Positions 41,530 through 53,602 of a DNA stretch of 64,000 nt are shown in pieces. Source of the stretch: Spongilla lacustris (lineage: Eukaryota; Porifera; Demospongiae; Spongillida; Spongillidae); assembly GCA_949361645.1 (NCBI GenBank), contig OX442433.1:5404177-5468176 (forward strand), written 5' to 3'. A program made the translations under genes and the position numbers. The notes beneath the pieces are model-generated. The model saw nothing but the letters and a program-made list of their open reading frames with translations, was not told the origin of the DNA and did not search any database. Every line of letters starts with the position of its first letter. Position 1 is the first letter of the stretch.

Positions 41530-42939
41530 GAATGTATTTTGTGACAAGATGTGTATATTGCAATCCAGATTATTAAATATTACTGTTTGTCTGCATAAAC
41601 AACACCTAGGTATTCATGACCCTCTGCATTGAAACACTTTTGGGAGCAGAGCAGAGTTCTGATAGGAATCTCCTTTCTCTGGCTTGATGAGTTGTGAAGA
41701 GAAAAAACCTAGTGAAAATTAATGACAGTTCAGTGTGTGTGTGTGTGTGTTTATGTGTGTGTGTGTGTGTTTATGTGTGTGTGTGTGTTTCCAAAGAGGC
41801 AGTGCCTAAATTGCAGTACCATCAATGAAGAAAAATGTGCCAAAATTACTACAAATATAGAATGCAATAAAACCTCAGTCTGACGTTGGAAAATTATTAA
41901 GCACACTAAATAACCATTCATTGCATATTATCTGCTGCCATCAAGTAACTAACATTAATCTCAATATCTTAAGTTGCAGTGAGTTTGGTAATTATGTAGA
42001 GCACAATGATACGAAACTACAATGTACAATTTGTAACGCTTGAGAATAAAGGTTGGGTCTGTGTGGTACTGGTAACGGTCACTGAGATGTCAAAACACAG
42101 CAAACCGTCTCTCAACATGCAACCTGCCTCGCCTGATGGGAGGCTTAACATTGGTACACCTTCATGTTGTTGTGCGTGTGTGTTTGGCCAATATTGTGTT
42201 CTTACATGTATACATTCATTTTTAGTGCTAAAGGATGAAAGGGGGGGGGGGGGGGGGGGGGGGGGGGTATACTACCAACCTACCTTCACCCCCACACTCT
42301 GGTCACTTCACTTTTAATGCGAATATAGTTACAAACATTCAGTAATGGTGTGCATTAACTGGAATGAACTGTCGAAGTGCTAACTGCTTCAAACATGTTG
42401 AGCACACATACATCTACAAACATTGCATGCAAATACAGTGATTGATTTACATGCAGGTCCACTTCATGACTTTTTCCATAACCATGATTACAATTCCTCT
42501 TGACGTACTATTTATTTGCAGCCCCTCCCAAAGCACAATTGGGCTATAAATAGCCTACCAATAAGTCCATTTAATTAAAGTCATTCATTGGAAGAAAACT
42601 CAAAAACTTTAAACCTTCTTCATACCTTAGGACACTCCTACGCGTAGTTCTAGAATGCTGTCTATAACTTTTCTACCAGTGAAATGTTTTGAACTGTTAT
42701 CATTATGTGGAACTACCTGGTACATAACATTGATGGGTATGTGTGTGTGTGTGTGTGTGTGTATGTGCGTGTGTGTGTGTGTGTGTGTGTGTATCATGAA
42801 TGTGTATGGGCAAGCGTGCGTGCGTGTGTGTGTGTATCATGAATGTGTATGGGCAAGCGTGCGTGCGTGTGTGTGTGTGTGTGTGTGTGCGTGTGTGTGT
42901 GTGTATCATGAATGTGTATGGACAAGCGTGTGGGGGACT
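41530..42939. other. Intergenic with GT and G tracts
   Basis: GT-rich tracts lie at about 41733-41790 and 42740-42905 (the latter made of ~60-bp blocks with tatcatgaatgtgtatggg), and a run of about 26 G at 42241-42267. No gene recognised. The last exon of the LRRC58-like gene might extend into this region. Confidence 0.45.
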
Positions 42940-44507
42940 TCACCACCTATTTACACACGTATGTGATATGATGCTCAATAGTACCTGACGAGCTGTAACA
43001 AATCTCACACACTCCATCCAGCAGTAGACAAACACTCCTTTGCAGACAGCGCACACCCCTGCATTGACCACCACCTGGTGAATGGCAGGGTATCTTTGTT
43101 CAAGTGCATAGAGGAGCACCTCACTAAAAATGGAAATCACCTTGGCAACGTACACTCATGGCAACATACGGTTACTTACTTATTTAGAGCCTCTCCTGCC
43201 AACAAACGAATGGCTATCTCCTGTTTTTTTTTGTTTTTTTTTTACAAAAAAGCTTAGGATTTGTGAGTAATTTGGGAATTTTAAGATGTACCTGAAGAGG
43301 CAAAGTTTTAAGCTGTTGTTCAGAGGGAACAGGGATGCAGAGGAGAAGAGGGTTTGATTCGCAGTAGAGTTCAGCCAGCTTGAGCCCAAGTAGCTGATTC
43401 CCACACCACCACATGAGATGTGTTGGCACATTTCTTTTTTTGTTCACCCACCTCATTTGGGAATGTTTCCAATCTGTTGGATGAGACATCTAGAACCTTC
43501 AGTGCCTTACAGCCTCCAATGGCCTTGGCAGTGGGGGTAGAGATTCTGCATATGCCCACGCATGGAATGCACTTACTTGAGGAAGAGTCGATATAGCATT
43601 CTTCTGTAAGAACATTTTCTGTAGTTTCTGAAGCATTCCTACTTCTTTCGGCACGCTACGAAGAGAGCCATATTGTCATCATGCATGTGCATAATTAAAT
43701 GATGTACACGTCGCTTAAAAAATGACTAAACTCTCTGCGTGTAAAGGCTGGTATACGCGTACACATGTGGTAAAATTACTGACGGTTTTAATACTGAATA
43801 CCCCGGTAGTCGCTCGGAAGGCGCTTGTATCCCGGCCTTTATGTTACCTACCTACTGATAATATTTCCGTCAACTCGCAGTTCCACGAGGCTTGCGAGTC
43901 CCCCTATCTCAGCCGGAAGGCCATGTAGAGCGTTGTTGCTCACACTCAGGTACCGCAGTTGTTTCAGTGCCCCGAGGGACGCAGGCAGACAGACGAGGTC
44001 GTTGTCGTTCAGGCAAAGCACCGTGAGCGAGCTCAACGAAGCTGTTCGACGGGTGCATGCGGAGGGAATTGCGTATGCTTATTGCAACACGGCTGTTGCG
44101 TTAGACAACTGACTTAATAGGTGTCTGGGAATGGCTTCAATATGGTTGTTAAAGGCGTACAAAGTTTGAAGATTGTTCAGTTTGCATAAACTGGGCGGCA
44201 AGTTACGAAGGACGTTTCCGCCGACATTGAGGTACGTCAACTGTTATGGATAGCAACGTAAATATGGCCTCGCGACTCACATTGTGGTACATGTAGCAAA
44301 TATACTCACGTTGTGCAAGCCCTCTATTTGATTTGACAGTTGTGTGAGACGATTGTTCTTGACAGAAAGCGAATGAAGGAAACTGAGCTTCCCTATCCCG
44401 TTCGGCAGCTCATTTAAACCTCTGTTATCAAGAGCCAAGGATCTCGGCTTAGCACGCAATACGCTCAACAAGTTCACATTGCCGTCGGCCATTAGTGTTT
44501 CCTGCAT
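42940..44507 (-). CDS. Leucine-rich repeat protein, LRRC58-like
   Basis: Eight exons in phase: 44507-44310, 44240-44114, 44041-43852, 43655-43577, 43523-43452, 43393-43292, 43220-43180 and 43123 to about 42940. About nine LRRs of the L-x2-L-x-L-x2-N type are seen (LHSLSVKNNRL, LTVLCLNDNDLVCLP, LRYLSVSNNALHGLP, LKVLDVSSNRLETFP). The C-terminal part has an [LE]IAIRLLA helix and a Cys-rich stretch CAVCKGVFVYCWMECVRFV, which parallels the CGGVYFDCCVRQIKFV region of LRRC58. Function of that family is mostly in ubiquitin-ligase substrate recognition. The 3' end is uncertain: either the frame reads through to a stop at 42940 or a donor at 42984 leads to an unseen exon. Its first exon has a decayed duplicate at 49627-49805. 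Confidence 0.75.
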
Positions 44508-45182
44508 CCATGGCAACGATAATCGTCGTAATCATAAATAATTTTAAAAAAAGATTGCAGCAAGAAAAAAAAGTTGGAGGGGCTCGGAGAGGCCATAATA
44601 ATTATACCGTTGGATTGAAGGTAAGACACATTCCTGAAATGTACAAGGTTAGACAACATGATTAGGATGGGTCCTAATAGTGTCCATGGACATCAGAGGA
44701 GTTGGAATCATCATTGTTCATGTTTCAGAGGTGTGCATAAGAAACTAAATCAGATCCTCTAAAATAAAGTTGATACACATGTAGTAAGAATATAAAGTAC
44801 GTTCGCAATTATTACCCAGTTACTTACTTGGTATAGAATCTAACCAACACACTGTAGGTACCACATACAACAGCACGTGTACAACACCATTTCCCAGACC
44901 ATCTCAATATTATACGGAAGGAGCATGTTATGTAGAAAATCATAGACACTAACACACTCACACAAGACAAAGGCACTGAATGCCAAACAGTAATGGGTAC
45001 ACACTACACATCACTTGGAACATTGTTGTGTTCCTAGGATTTCAAATGAATATAATTACAAGGAAATCAAATAGCAAAATACAGCTGCTAAAGCTACAAA
45101 CATAGAGTATCCAGCTAATAGAAAATAGCAAGTGTGTCAAAAGGAATGAATAAAACACGTGGTATCCTTGTTACATATACCC
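44508..45182. other. Spacer between LRRC58-like and copy A
   Basis: No gene seen. Its sequence is partly repeated at about 49805-50274 between the LRR remnant and copy B (shared words gaatctaaccaacacactg, cacatacaacagcacgtgta), showing it belongs to the duplicated block. Confidence 0.6.
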
Positions 45183-47590
45183 CTAAATAATCACATGATC
45201 TAGGCCAGGATATCTATGGTCAGACGTCTTGTGGTGCTTCCGCCTGACCCCCTTGGCAGGACGCCACATATGGCGGCCTGAGCAGCAGCTGTAGGGGACA
45301 GTTATGGCCACCATTAACTCTGACATAATATAAAGAGAAGGGCCTTTCTTCCACCTCTCCTCTTTCCTTAACCCTCATCCTCCCTCCTCTTCCATTAACT
45401 CCCCCACCACACTATCACATCCATCCCCCTTCCTTTCATTCATCCTCCCCCTCCATGATTCTTCTACCCATCCCCCCACTGATCACAAGGAAGAACATAC
45501 CCAGTGGTCTTGTGCATCTCCAGGTCAGGATGTGCCTCTTCTGTCTCCTTATGGCAACAGTTCCACTCATGCTTACCACTCTCAGATGACACTGCTTGGA
45601 TAAAGGGGAAACCCCCTGAAGTATGAGAATACAGCCCATTGGGTGGCTTGCCTAGATAACCCCTGTGGTATGTACAGCCACTGTTGGATTTAGGATTGAA
45701 TGGAGCACCACACTTGAGGCAGTGGCCATCTGTCAGGTGAGGAGCTTTAGGGATCTCTCTAATAGATTAAATCAGAACTGAAATCTTGTCATATTTTGTG
45801 GCTATACCTCTTGGTATGTTTGTTGGCCTTCTTTTCAAAATGACCAATAGCTGCTTCTTTTTGACTGTAGTCTCCATCTGTAACAACACATAAGTACCCA
45901 TACATCCAATGTGCCTGTATTGTACCCATACATCCAATGTGCCTGTAATGTACCCATACATCCAATGTGCCTGTAATGTACCCATACATCCAATGTGCCT
46001 GTAATGTACCCATACATCCAATGTGCCTGTAATGTACCCATACATTCAATGTGCCTGTAATGTACCCATACATCCAATGTGCCTGTAATGTACCCATACA
46101 TCCAATGTGCCTGTAATGTACCCATACATTCAATGTGCCTGTAATGTACCCATACATCCAATGTGCCTGTAATGTACCCATACATCCAATGTGCCTGTAA
46201 TGTACCCATACATCCAATGTGCCTGTAATGTACCCATACATCCAATGTGCCTGTAATGTACCCATACATCCAATGTGCCTGTAATGTACCCATACATTCA
46301 ATGTGCCTGTAATGTACCCATACATCCAATGTGCCTGTAATGTACCCATACATCCAATGTGCCTGTAATGTACTTGTCCATTCCGTTCCCTCCCTTCCTT
46401 ACCCTTCCCATAACATCATTGCGTACCCCACAAAAGTAATAGATTAATTATTACATGTAGCTCTATATATTATCTCTGACTCAACTAAGTGCCATTTCTT
46501 TGCTATGTATGCTATGCAGGATTATGTAATGCCCACCTGAGTATCTTGTTCTGGTGCCAGCCTGGGCATAGTTTTGTCTACTCATACGTCTTTGCTCAGC
46601 TCTTATCTTCATATGTGTTAGCACCTGCTCACATGAACACACACAATAGATGCAAATGATCTGACATAGCACACACCTCCTTACACTTGACTCATGCTCC
46701 TTCCTTTTTTTCACCACTCTTTCTGCCTTCTGCTTGAGCTCCAACTTAAACTCTTCAACACTGGCACCAGGTAGGTGCTTCACCACAGCCCAGACAGCAG
46801 GCCCTGTCACAAGCTTCCTGTTCTGTTTGCCCTCATCTTCATCCTCACCAGTGAAGTGCACTGTTACCTCGTGCTGCTTGCAGAGGGCTTTGATGTGTGT
46901 GCCTGACACTCCCACGAGCAGGCCCAGATAGGCAGCAGGAAAGTCAAGCTTAAATCTGTCCTGCAGCGCTATGGGTTCTACATGTAGTTCTGTGTTCGCT
47001 TTAGAGGATGATTCGAAATACTGTAGATCACCTTTATAATAAGGAGAAGTCAGGAAAGACAGGAAGGTAACAATTGCATGTATTCTTATCCAAGCATAAG
47101 AGTTTGGTGGTCTACATACATTCAGGGTTTTCCGTAGACAGGACATATATGACATTCATTGTTTTTTTGTATACATTTAAGTCTTCAGTGATGGCCACAA
47201 GTTGAGTGTTAAGTGTTGCAACAATGAACACTTCATTCACTGTTTACTTTTTATGGACAGCTTGCTTTTGTCAAGGCCAAAAGTCAAACCAACTAATTGC
47301 CCACCAAACAATGAAGTCATATATGTCCTGTCTACAGAAAACCCTGTACATGCATGTGTAAGTTCACCTGCTGTGATAATCCAATAGCAACACTAGTGAA
47401 ACGCCCGTTCATACGCATGATGCGCACATGGATACACCAGATATCAAATATCTATCCACACACACATACACACAACACACGCACACACACACGCACACAC
47501 ACACGCACACACACACAACACACGCACACACACACGCACACACACACGCACACACACACAACACACGCACACACACGCACACACACACAC

Positions 47591-47680
<90 letters not shown>

Positions 47681-48141
47681 CACGCAGCGAGACACGCGCG
47701 ACTTAAGCACTCCACCAAGACTTGCCTATGCTTGCTTGCCTCGTCATGGTTACCACGTCGAGCAGAGCGGAATCTGACGTTGATAGCATATCTCGAAGCA
47801 CCTTTTTCGCGCCCTGCGGTACGACACTATCGCTCACTTTGTCCAACCACTGACTCAGCTCCTCCTTGCCTTTCGGCGGGACCCGACTTTGCTTACCTAA
47901 GTACAGAGCACAAACGCACGAGCGGTCAAATCTATTCTTTCGCCACTTGCTCACTTACCTCATAGATATTAGATATATACCTACTAATATCTATGCGATA
48001 TGGCTTACCTTCACAAGAACATATCACCCTACGAAATCTCTTGACATATCGCGCTTGAAATAGCTTCCCTCTGAGAGTGTTTATCAAGTGCTGCGTCTCG
48101 CCTCTCCAACGCTTGCTGTGGTAAGGGCATACACTAGCCAT
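45183..48141 (-). CDS. Tandem family copy A: KH-like plus CHORD-like Cys/His protein
   Basis: I do not recognise this gene. Seven exons in phase, 390 residues: 48141-48009, 47896-47726, 47031-46685, 46624-46537, 45877-45808, 45758-45501 and 45288-45183 (TAG). Residues ~100-216 hold a KH-like fold: KLDFPAAYLGLLVGVSGTHI with a GxxG loop (GVSG), then VTGPAVWAVVKHL and a long Lys/Arg-rich helix (KAERVVKKRKEHE). The C-terminal ~120 residues carry a Cys/His pattern like CHORD-type zinc modules: HCLKCGAPFNP, GCTYHRGY, HEWNCCHKE and, across the last intron, GCCSGRHMW. RNA binding is a reasonable guess from the KH loop. The intron after exon 2 is GC-AG. Exon 7 was chosen by phase and by conserved GCC..H; an alternative acceptor 30 bp upstream gives another short tail. 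Compared with copies B and D the tail after RRKH diverges. Confidence 0.75.
45893..46372. repeat. 28-bp minisatellite, about 17 copies (copy A)
   Basis: The unit tgtacccatacatccaatgt plus gcctgtaa lies in intron 4 of copy A, just upstream of exon 5. It is the same unit found in the matching intron of copies B and D. Confidence 0.97.
47122..47346. mobile_element. 225-bp MITE in intron 2 of copy A
   Basis: Inverted ends cagggttttccgtagacagg and cctgtctacagaaaaccctg (one mismatch) are flanked by tacat direct repeats (47117-47121, 47347-47351). Copies B (about 51747) and D (about 59970) have the uninterrupted sequence ctacatacatgcatgtg, which is the empty site. Confidence 0.9.
47458..47678. repeat. 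CA-rich microsatellite
   Basis: About 220 bp of CA with regular CG interruptions (cacgcacacac blocks) in intron 2 of copy A. Matching shorter tracts lie in copy B (51968-51999) and copy D (60220-60320). Confidence 0.95.
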
Positions 48142-48269
48142 CTTCGCCCAAAAAAAAAAAAAAAAAATTGATGTCACAATGTTTACATACCGCGCCCCCG
48201 ATTTATAAATAACATATCGATTGCATAACGTTCTATATTGTGACGTAAAGTACAAGTTCTAGTAATACA

Positions 48270-48546
48270 AGATATAAAAACATTCTCTCTGAGAAAGTTA
48301 GTTGTATATAGGATTTGAAGGCAATGGTGGTGTAAAAAGGAAGGGAACAAGGGATCAACGATGTACAAATTTTTTGAATAGTCCTATATTTAGCAACGTA
48401 AAATGTACGTACTACAAAAGTGCTAAATATAGGACTATTCAAGTGTATCATCGTTGATCCCTTGTTCCCTTTCTTTTTACACCACCATTGCCTTCAAATC
48501 CTATATACCACTAACTTTCTCAGAGAGAAAGTTTTTATATCTTGTT
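48270..48546. repeat. Palindrome of ~125-bp arms
   Basis: Sequence from about 48276 (gatataaaaacattctctct) returns inverted up to about 48546 (agagagaaagtttttatatc), with a ~25-bp centre near 48408. It lies upstream of copy A and is probably a MITE; no target duplication was identified. Confidence 0.75.
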
Positions 48547-49626
48547 TCATTCTTTTTTTACTACTAGTATATAGGTGTACATGTACTTTGCCGGCAACCC
48601 GTACATAACTAGTACAACGTTGAAGTAAATACAATTGTATGATAAAATCCAGCCGTTGTAATTCCCATGTTTATTGCCTAGCAACACAATGAATGTTTAC
48701 AGTTATGTTACATTTGCTGCTGTTCTAGTTCCAAACTCTTTCCCTCTTAGAAGCTCAGTCGTTTCTCGTCTGAGTTCAGTTCATAACGCCGCCTCTTAGA
48801 AGCTCGCACCGCAACAGAATTTTTTCCTGTCGCCACCTCTTAGAGGCTCGGTTCGACTTCAGATTTGCTATGTACATGTCACGAGCAGACGCCCGCCTTT
48901 GTTCAGCATCAGCATCGGGAGGACTCTAACTCATAGTCTCGATTTAGGAGGTATTCCTCTCGTCGCTTAGCTTTCCTCTTTTGTAGCCGAAAAGGCATTT
49001 TGACAAAAACAACTTCGCTAGCTAAAAGTGGTGAGCAAAACTAAAAACACAAATGAAACTCCCACCTGATCCAATCATGATACACAATTCTAATTATACG
49101 TGAAACATTGTCATGGAAACGGTTTTAAACTTTATATTACGTAACGATTACGTAATCTTGTCTCAAATTACATATATCGGTTACATGCTTTGTTTATATA
49201 TCTGATACCTGAAGATGTATTTTCAGGAAATTCTACGATTTTTGGTGTAACTGGCGCTCTTTAAAGCCTTTCCTATCTTGAGTTATACTCACCCATAAAG
49301 ACGACGACGACTATGGACAAATTACGGTCTGGGAACGAAAACTACGAGCTTTTTTGTTCTCTTAAAGTAGACGGTCTGGCGACTTGAACAAAACATGAAA
49401 ATGATCGTCTTTCCATTGTGGCTCGATAGCAATAAAGAGCTACACTATCCGTTTCTCGGTTCGTGAGTTATTATATACGCGGGTCGCGTTCTTTAAAATG
49501 ATTTCATGATACGGCACAAATCCTATATGAGAGTTACTGCCGTAACTCTCGATTAATGGTACTAGTATACACGATCCCACTAGTACTGTCGCCGTTATAC
49601 GCCCGCGGGCATATTCTCCCGTTGTA
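48547..49626. other. Intergenic spacer A-B
   Basis: No gene recognised. A cctcttagaagctcg motif is repeated three times at about 48745-48855. Sequence near 48545-48600 and 49555-49590 has short repeats (actagtatatac) also seen upstream of copy B. Confidence 0.4.
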
Positions 49627-49805
49627 TATGATTTGACAGTTGTGTGAGACGATTGTCAGAAAGCGAATGAAGGAAACTGAGTTTCCCTATCCCGTTCGGA
49701 AGTTCATTTAAACCACTCTTATCAAGAGCCGCGGCTAAGTGACGGGCCGCTTAGCACTCAACAAGTTCACATTGTTGTTGGCTGTTGCCTGCATCCATAG
49801 CAATA
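49627..49805 (-). pseudogene. Decayed duplicate of LRRC58-like exon 1
   Basis: Matches 44326-44515 closely (tgatttgacagttgtgtgag, cgaatgaaggaaactgag, aacaagttcacattg) but has lost the adjoining exon 2, carries indels and a substituted stretch near 49733-49760. It marks the edge of the duplicated block that also carried copy B. Confidence 0.85.
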
Positions 49806-50274
49806 TCATACCTCATCCTTTCTAAAAATAATCGAGTTCGCGGGACCATAATAACCATAATCAGATTTATACCGTAATTTTCATAAGATAGAGGTTAATG
49901 AAATGTGCAAGACTTAGTAACATGATAAGGATAACACACAAGGTGGATCGTAATGGTGTCCACATCTGAGCCAAGAGGAGTTACACTAGTTGGAATCATC
50001 ACTGTTGATGTGCATAAGGAACTAAATCAGATCCTCTAAAATCAAGTTGAGATGATAATGTCATACACTAGTAGTAAGTATAATGATATATAAAATATGT
50101 TCACGATTGGCATTACTCCGGCACTTATTTGGTTTAGAATCTAACCAACACACTGTAGGTACCACATACAACAGCACGTGTACAACACCATTTTCCAGAC
50201 CATGTAGAAAATCATAGACACTTACACACTCACACAAGACAAAGGCACTGAATGCAAACAGTAATGGGTACACA

Positions 50275-51965
50275 CTACACATTACTTGGGTCACTTGGAA
50301 CATATTCCACAGACATCTTGTTGTGCTTCCGCCTGACCCTCTTGGCAGGACGCCACATATGGAGGCCTGAGCAGCAGCTGTAGGGGACAGTTATGGCCAC
50401 CATTAACTCTGACATAAAATAAAGACAGGCGCCTTAAATCCATTAACTCCCCCACCACACTTTCACATCCCTCCCCCTTCCTTTCATTCATCCTCCACCT
50501 CCATGATTCTTCTACCCATCCCCCCACTGATCACAAGGAAGAACATACCCAGTGGTCTTGTGCATCTCCAGGTCAGGATGTGCCTCTTCTGTCTCCTTAT
50601 GGCAACAGCTCCACTCATGTTTACCACTCTCAGATGACACTGCTTGGATAAAGGGGAAACCCCCTGAAGTATGAGAATACAGCCCATTGGGTGGCTTGCC
50701 TAGATAACCACTGTGGTATGTACAGCCACTGTTGGATTTAGGATTGAATGGAGCACCACACTTGAGGCAGTGGCCATCTGTCAGGTGAGGAGCTTTAGGC
50801 ATCTCTCTAATAGATGAAATCATAACTGCATGACTGAAATCTTGTCATATTATGTGTGTGGCTATACCTCTTGGTATGTTTGTTGGCCTTCTTTTCAAAA
50901 TGACCAATAGCTGCATCTTTGGGACTATGGTACACTCCAGCTGTGTAAATGTACCCATACATCCAATGTGCCTTTAATGTACCCATGCATCCAATGTACC
51001 CCCATCCATATTACTACAAGCCCTCCCTCCATCCCTCCCTCCCTCCCTTCCTCCCTCCCTCCCTCACCATACATGGGTACCCTACAAAAGTCTTGGATTA
51101 AGTAGAGTTTGGTTAATACAGCAGGTTGCAAGTGTCCATTGCCTATACCTTTTGCTATGTATGCTATGCAGGATTATGCAATGCCCACCTGAGTATCTTG
51201 TTCTGGTGCCAGCCTGGGCATATCTTTGTCTTTGCTCAGCTCTTATCTTCATATGTGTTAGCACCTGCTCACATGAACACACACAATAGATGCAAATGAT
51301 CTGACATAGCACACACCTCCTTACACTTGACTCATGCTCCTTCCTTTTTTTCACCACTCTTTCTGCCTTCTGCTTGAGCTCCAACTTAAACTCTTCAACA
51401 CTGGCACCAGGTAGGTGCTTCACCACAGCCCAGACAGCAGGCCCTGTCACGCGGGGGTACTTCCTCTTTTGTTTGCCCTCATCCTCACCCGTGAAGTGCA
51501 CTGTTACCTCGTGCTGCTTGCAGAGGGCTTTGATGTGTGTGCCTGACACTCCCATGAGCAGGCCCAGATAGGCAGCAGGAAAGTCAAGCTTAACTCTGTC
51601 CTGCAGCACTATGGGTTCTACATGTAGTGCCGTGTTTGCTTTGGAGGATGATTTGAAATACTGTAGATCACCTTTGAAAAGTCAGGAAAGACAGGAAGGT
51701 AACAATTGCATGTATTCTTATCCAAGCATAAGAGTTTGGTGGTCTACATACATGCATGTGTAAGTTCACCTGCTGTGATAATCCAATAGCAACACTAGTG
51801 AAGCGTCTGTACACAAATGCACACATCCACACACATGATTGCATATGCATTGGGCTACTTAATTAATAAATGTATGTCTCGGGGGTGAGGGGGTGAGGGG
51901 GGGGGTTACGTTTGCAATTGTACGATAATGTAGCCCATTATTGTGTATGGCAACACACACAAAGT

Positions 51966-52001
<36 letters not shown>

Positions 52002-52397
52002 GCGCGACTTAAGCACTCCACTAACACTTGCCTATACTTGCTTGCCTCGTCAGGGTTACCACGACGAGCAGAGCGGGCTCTGACGTTGATAGCATATCTC
52101 GAAGCACCTTTTTCGCGCCCTGCGGTACGACACTATCGCTCACTGTGTCCAACCACTGACTCAGCTCCTCCTTGCCTTTCGGCGGGACCCGACTTTGCTT
52201 ACCTAAGGACAGAGCGCAAACGCACGAGCGATTAAATCTATTCTTTCGCCACTTGCTCACTTACCTTCACAAGAGCATATCACCCTACGAAATCTCTTTA
52301 TGTGTCCAGCTTGAAATAGCCTCCCTTGGAGACAGTTTATCAAATGCTGCGTCTCACCTCTCCAACGATTGCCGTGGTAAGGGCATGCACTAGCCGT
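50275..52397 (-). CDS. Tandem family copy B, start codon changed to ACG
   Basis: Exons 52397-52265, 52202-52032, 51671-51325, 51264-51189, 50940-50868, 50806-50549 and 50377-50275 (TAG) join in phase to 386 codons. The KH-like (GLLMGVSGTHI) and Cys/His blocks (HCLKCGAPFNP, GCTYHSGY, HEWSCCHKE, GCCSGLHMW) are intact. At the position of the ATG of copies A and D (52397-52395) copy B reads ACG, and no other in-frame ATG occurs in exon 1. The protein therefore needs a non-AUG start, an upstream exon, or the in-frame ATG of exon 2, which would remove the first ~80 residues. Exon 4 is four codons shorter than in A and D. The tail is SVEYVPSDPSNV. Only about two decayed units of the 28-bp repeat are present in intron 4 (about 50945-51000). 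Confidence 0.7.
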
Positions 52398-52596
52398 CTT
52401 CGCCAAAAAAAGACAGTGCTTCCTTGAAATTTACATATAACAAATCGATTGCATAACGTTCTATATTGTGACGCAATCATGTACTGGTTACGTTGCTTAC
52501 GTACGTACGTGTACTTATAACGAGTAATAGATACCAGTAAAAGAAATTAGGTACTAGTCTATTAGTATATACACGATCCCACTGTCGCACTGCGCA

Positions 52597-52740
52597 CACT
52601 TACCCCCCCCCCCCCCCCCCCCCCCCCCGTACGGGATAGGGTCGGGGATTTGACATTTTTATACACGTACGCGTATAAACTTGTCAAATCCCTGTCATCG
52701 GGTGGGGGTCTGGGGTTTGACATTGATAGGTGCATTACAT
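52597..52740. mobile_element. Palindromic MITE with C run, upstream of copy B
   Basis: A C run (52601-52628) is followed by gtacggg, then an inverted pair ggatttgaca...tgtcaaatcc around the palindromic core tatacacgtacgcgtata. A related element lies at the matching place upstream of copy D (60892-61032). Confidence 0.65.
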
Positions 52741-52775
52741 GTAGATTTAGTATTGCACCACACAGTTGGAGGCCT

Positions 52776-53530
52776 GGAGTGTACCACAGTCCCAAAGATG
52801 CAGCTATTGGTCATTTTGCAAAGAAGGCCAACAAACATGCCAAGAGCTATACATGTAGCCACACATAAGATATTGCATAATCCTTCATAGCGTACATAGC
52901 AAAAGGTATAGGCAATGGCACTTAACATTGGACGCTGAGTCCTGGGACACTCCTACCTTCCTGAACCTGCTAATGGAACTATTTTACCCAAGATGTTAAT
53001 AGGGTAAGCAATAATGTTATGGTAATGGTAAGGTAGGGCTTTGCTCAGTTCTTATCTTCATATGTGTTAGCACCTGCTCACAACAGATGCAAATGATCTG
53101 ACATAGCACACACCTCTTTACGTGCCTCTTCTGTCTCCTTATGGCAACAGCTCCACTCATGTTTACCACTACTCCCAGATGACACTGCTTGGATAAAGGG
53201 GAAACCCCCTGAAGTATGAGAATACAGCCCATTGGGTGGCTTGCCTAGATAACCACTGTGGTATGTACAGCCACTGTTGGATTTAGGATTGAATGGAGCA
53301 CCACACTTGAGGCAGTGGCCATCTGTCAGGTGAGGAGCTTTAGGGATCTCTCTAATAGATTAAATCAGAACTGAAATCTTGTCATATTTTGTGGCTATAC
53401 CTCTCGGTGTATTTGTTGGCCTTTTCAAAATGACCAATAGCTACTTCTTCTTGACTGTAGTCTCCATCTGTAACAACACATAAAGTACCCATACATCCAA
53501 TGTGCCTGTAATGTACCCATACATCCAATG
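52776..53530. pseudogene. Scrambled fragments of the tandem family (copy C)
   Basis: On the plus strand 52776-52850 is an exon 5 piece (GVYHSPKDAAIGHF) in inverted orientation. On the minus strand 53468-53408 is exon 5 of the A type with a codon deleted, 53357 to about 53115 is most of exon 6 (GHCLKCGAPF...), and 53074-53041 is the start of exon 4 fused directly to the exon 6 piece. Two 28-bp repeat units sit at 53487-53530 and run straight into the 3' flank of copy D. Exons 1-3 and 7 are absent. Confidence 0.8.
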
Positions 53531-53602
53531 TATGAAAATCATAGACACTAACACACTCACAAAAGACAAAGGCACTGAATGCCAAACAGTAATGGGTACA
53601 CA

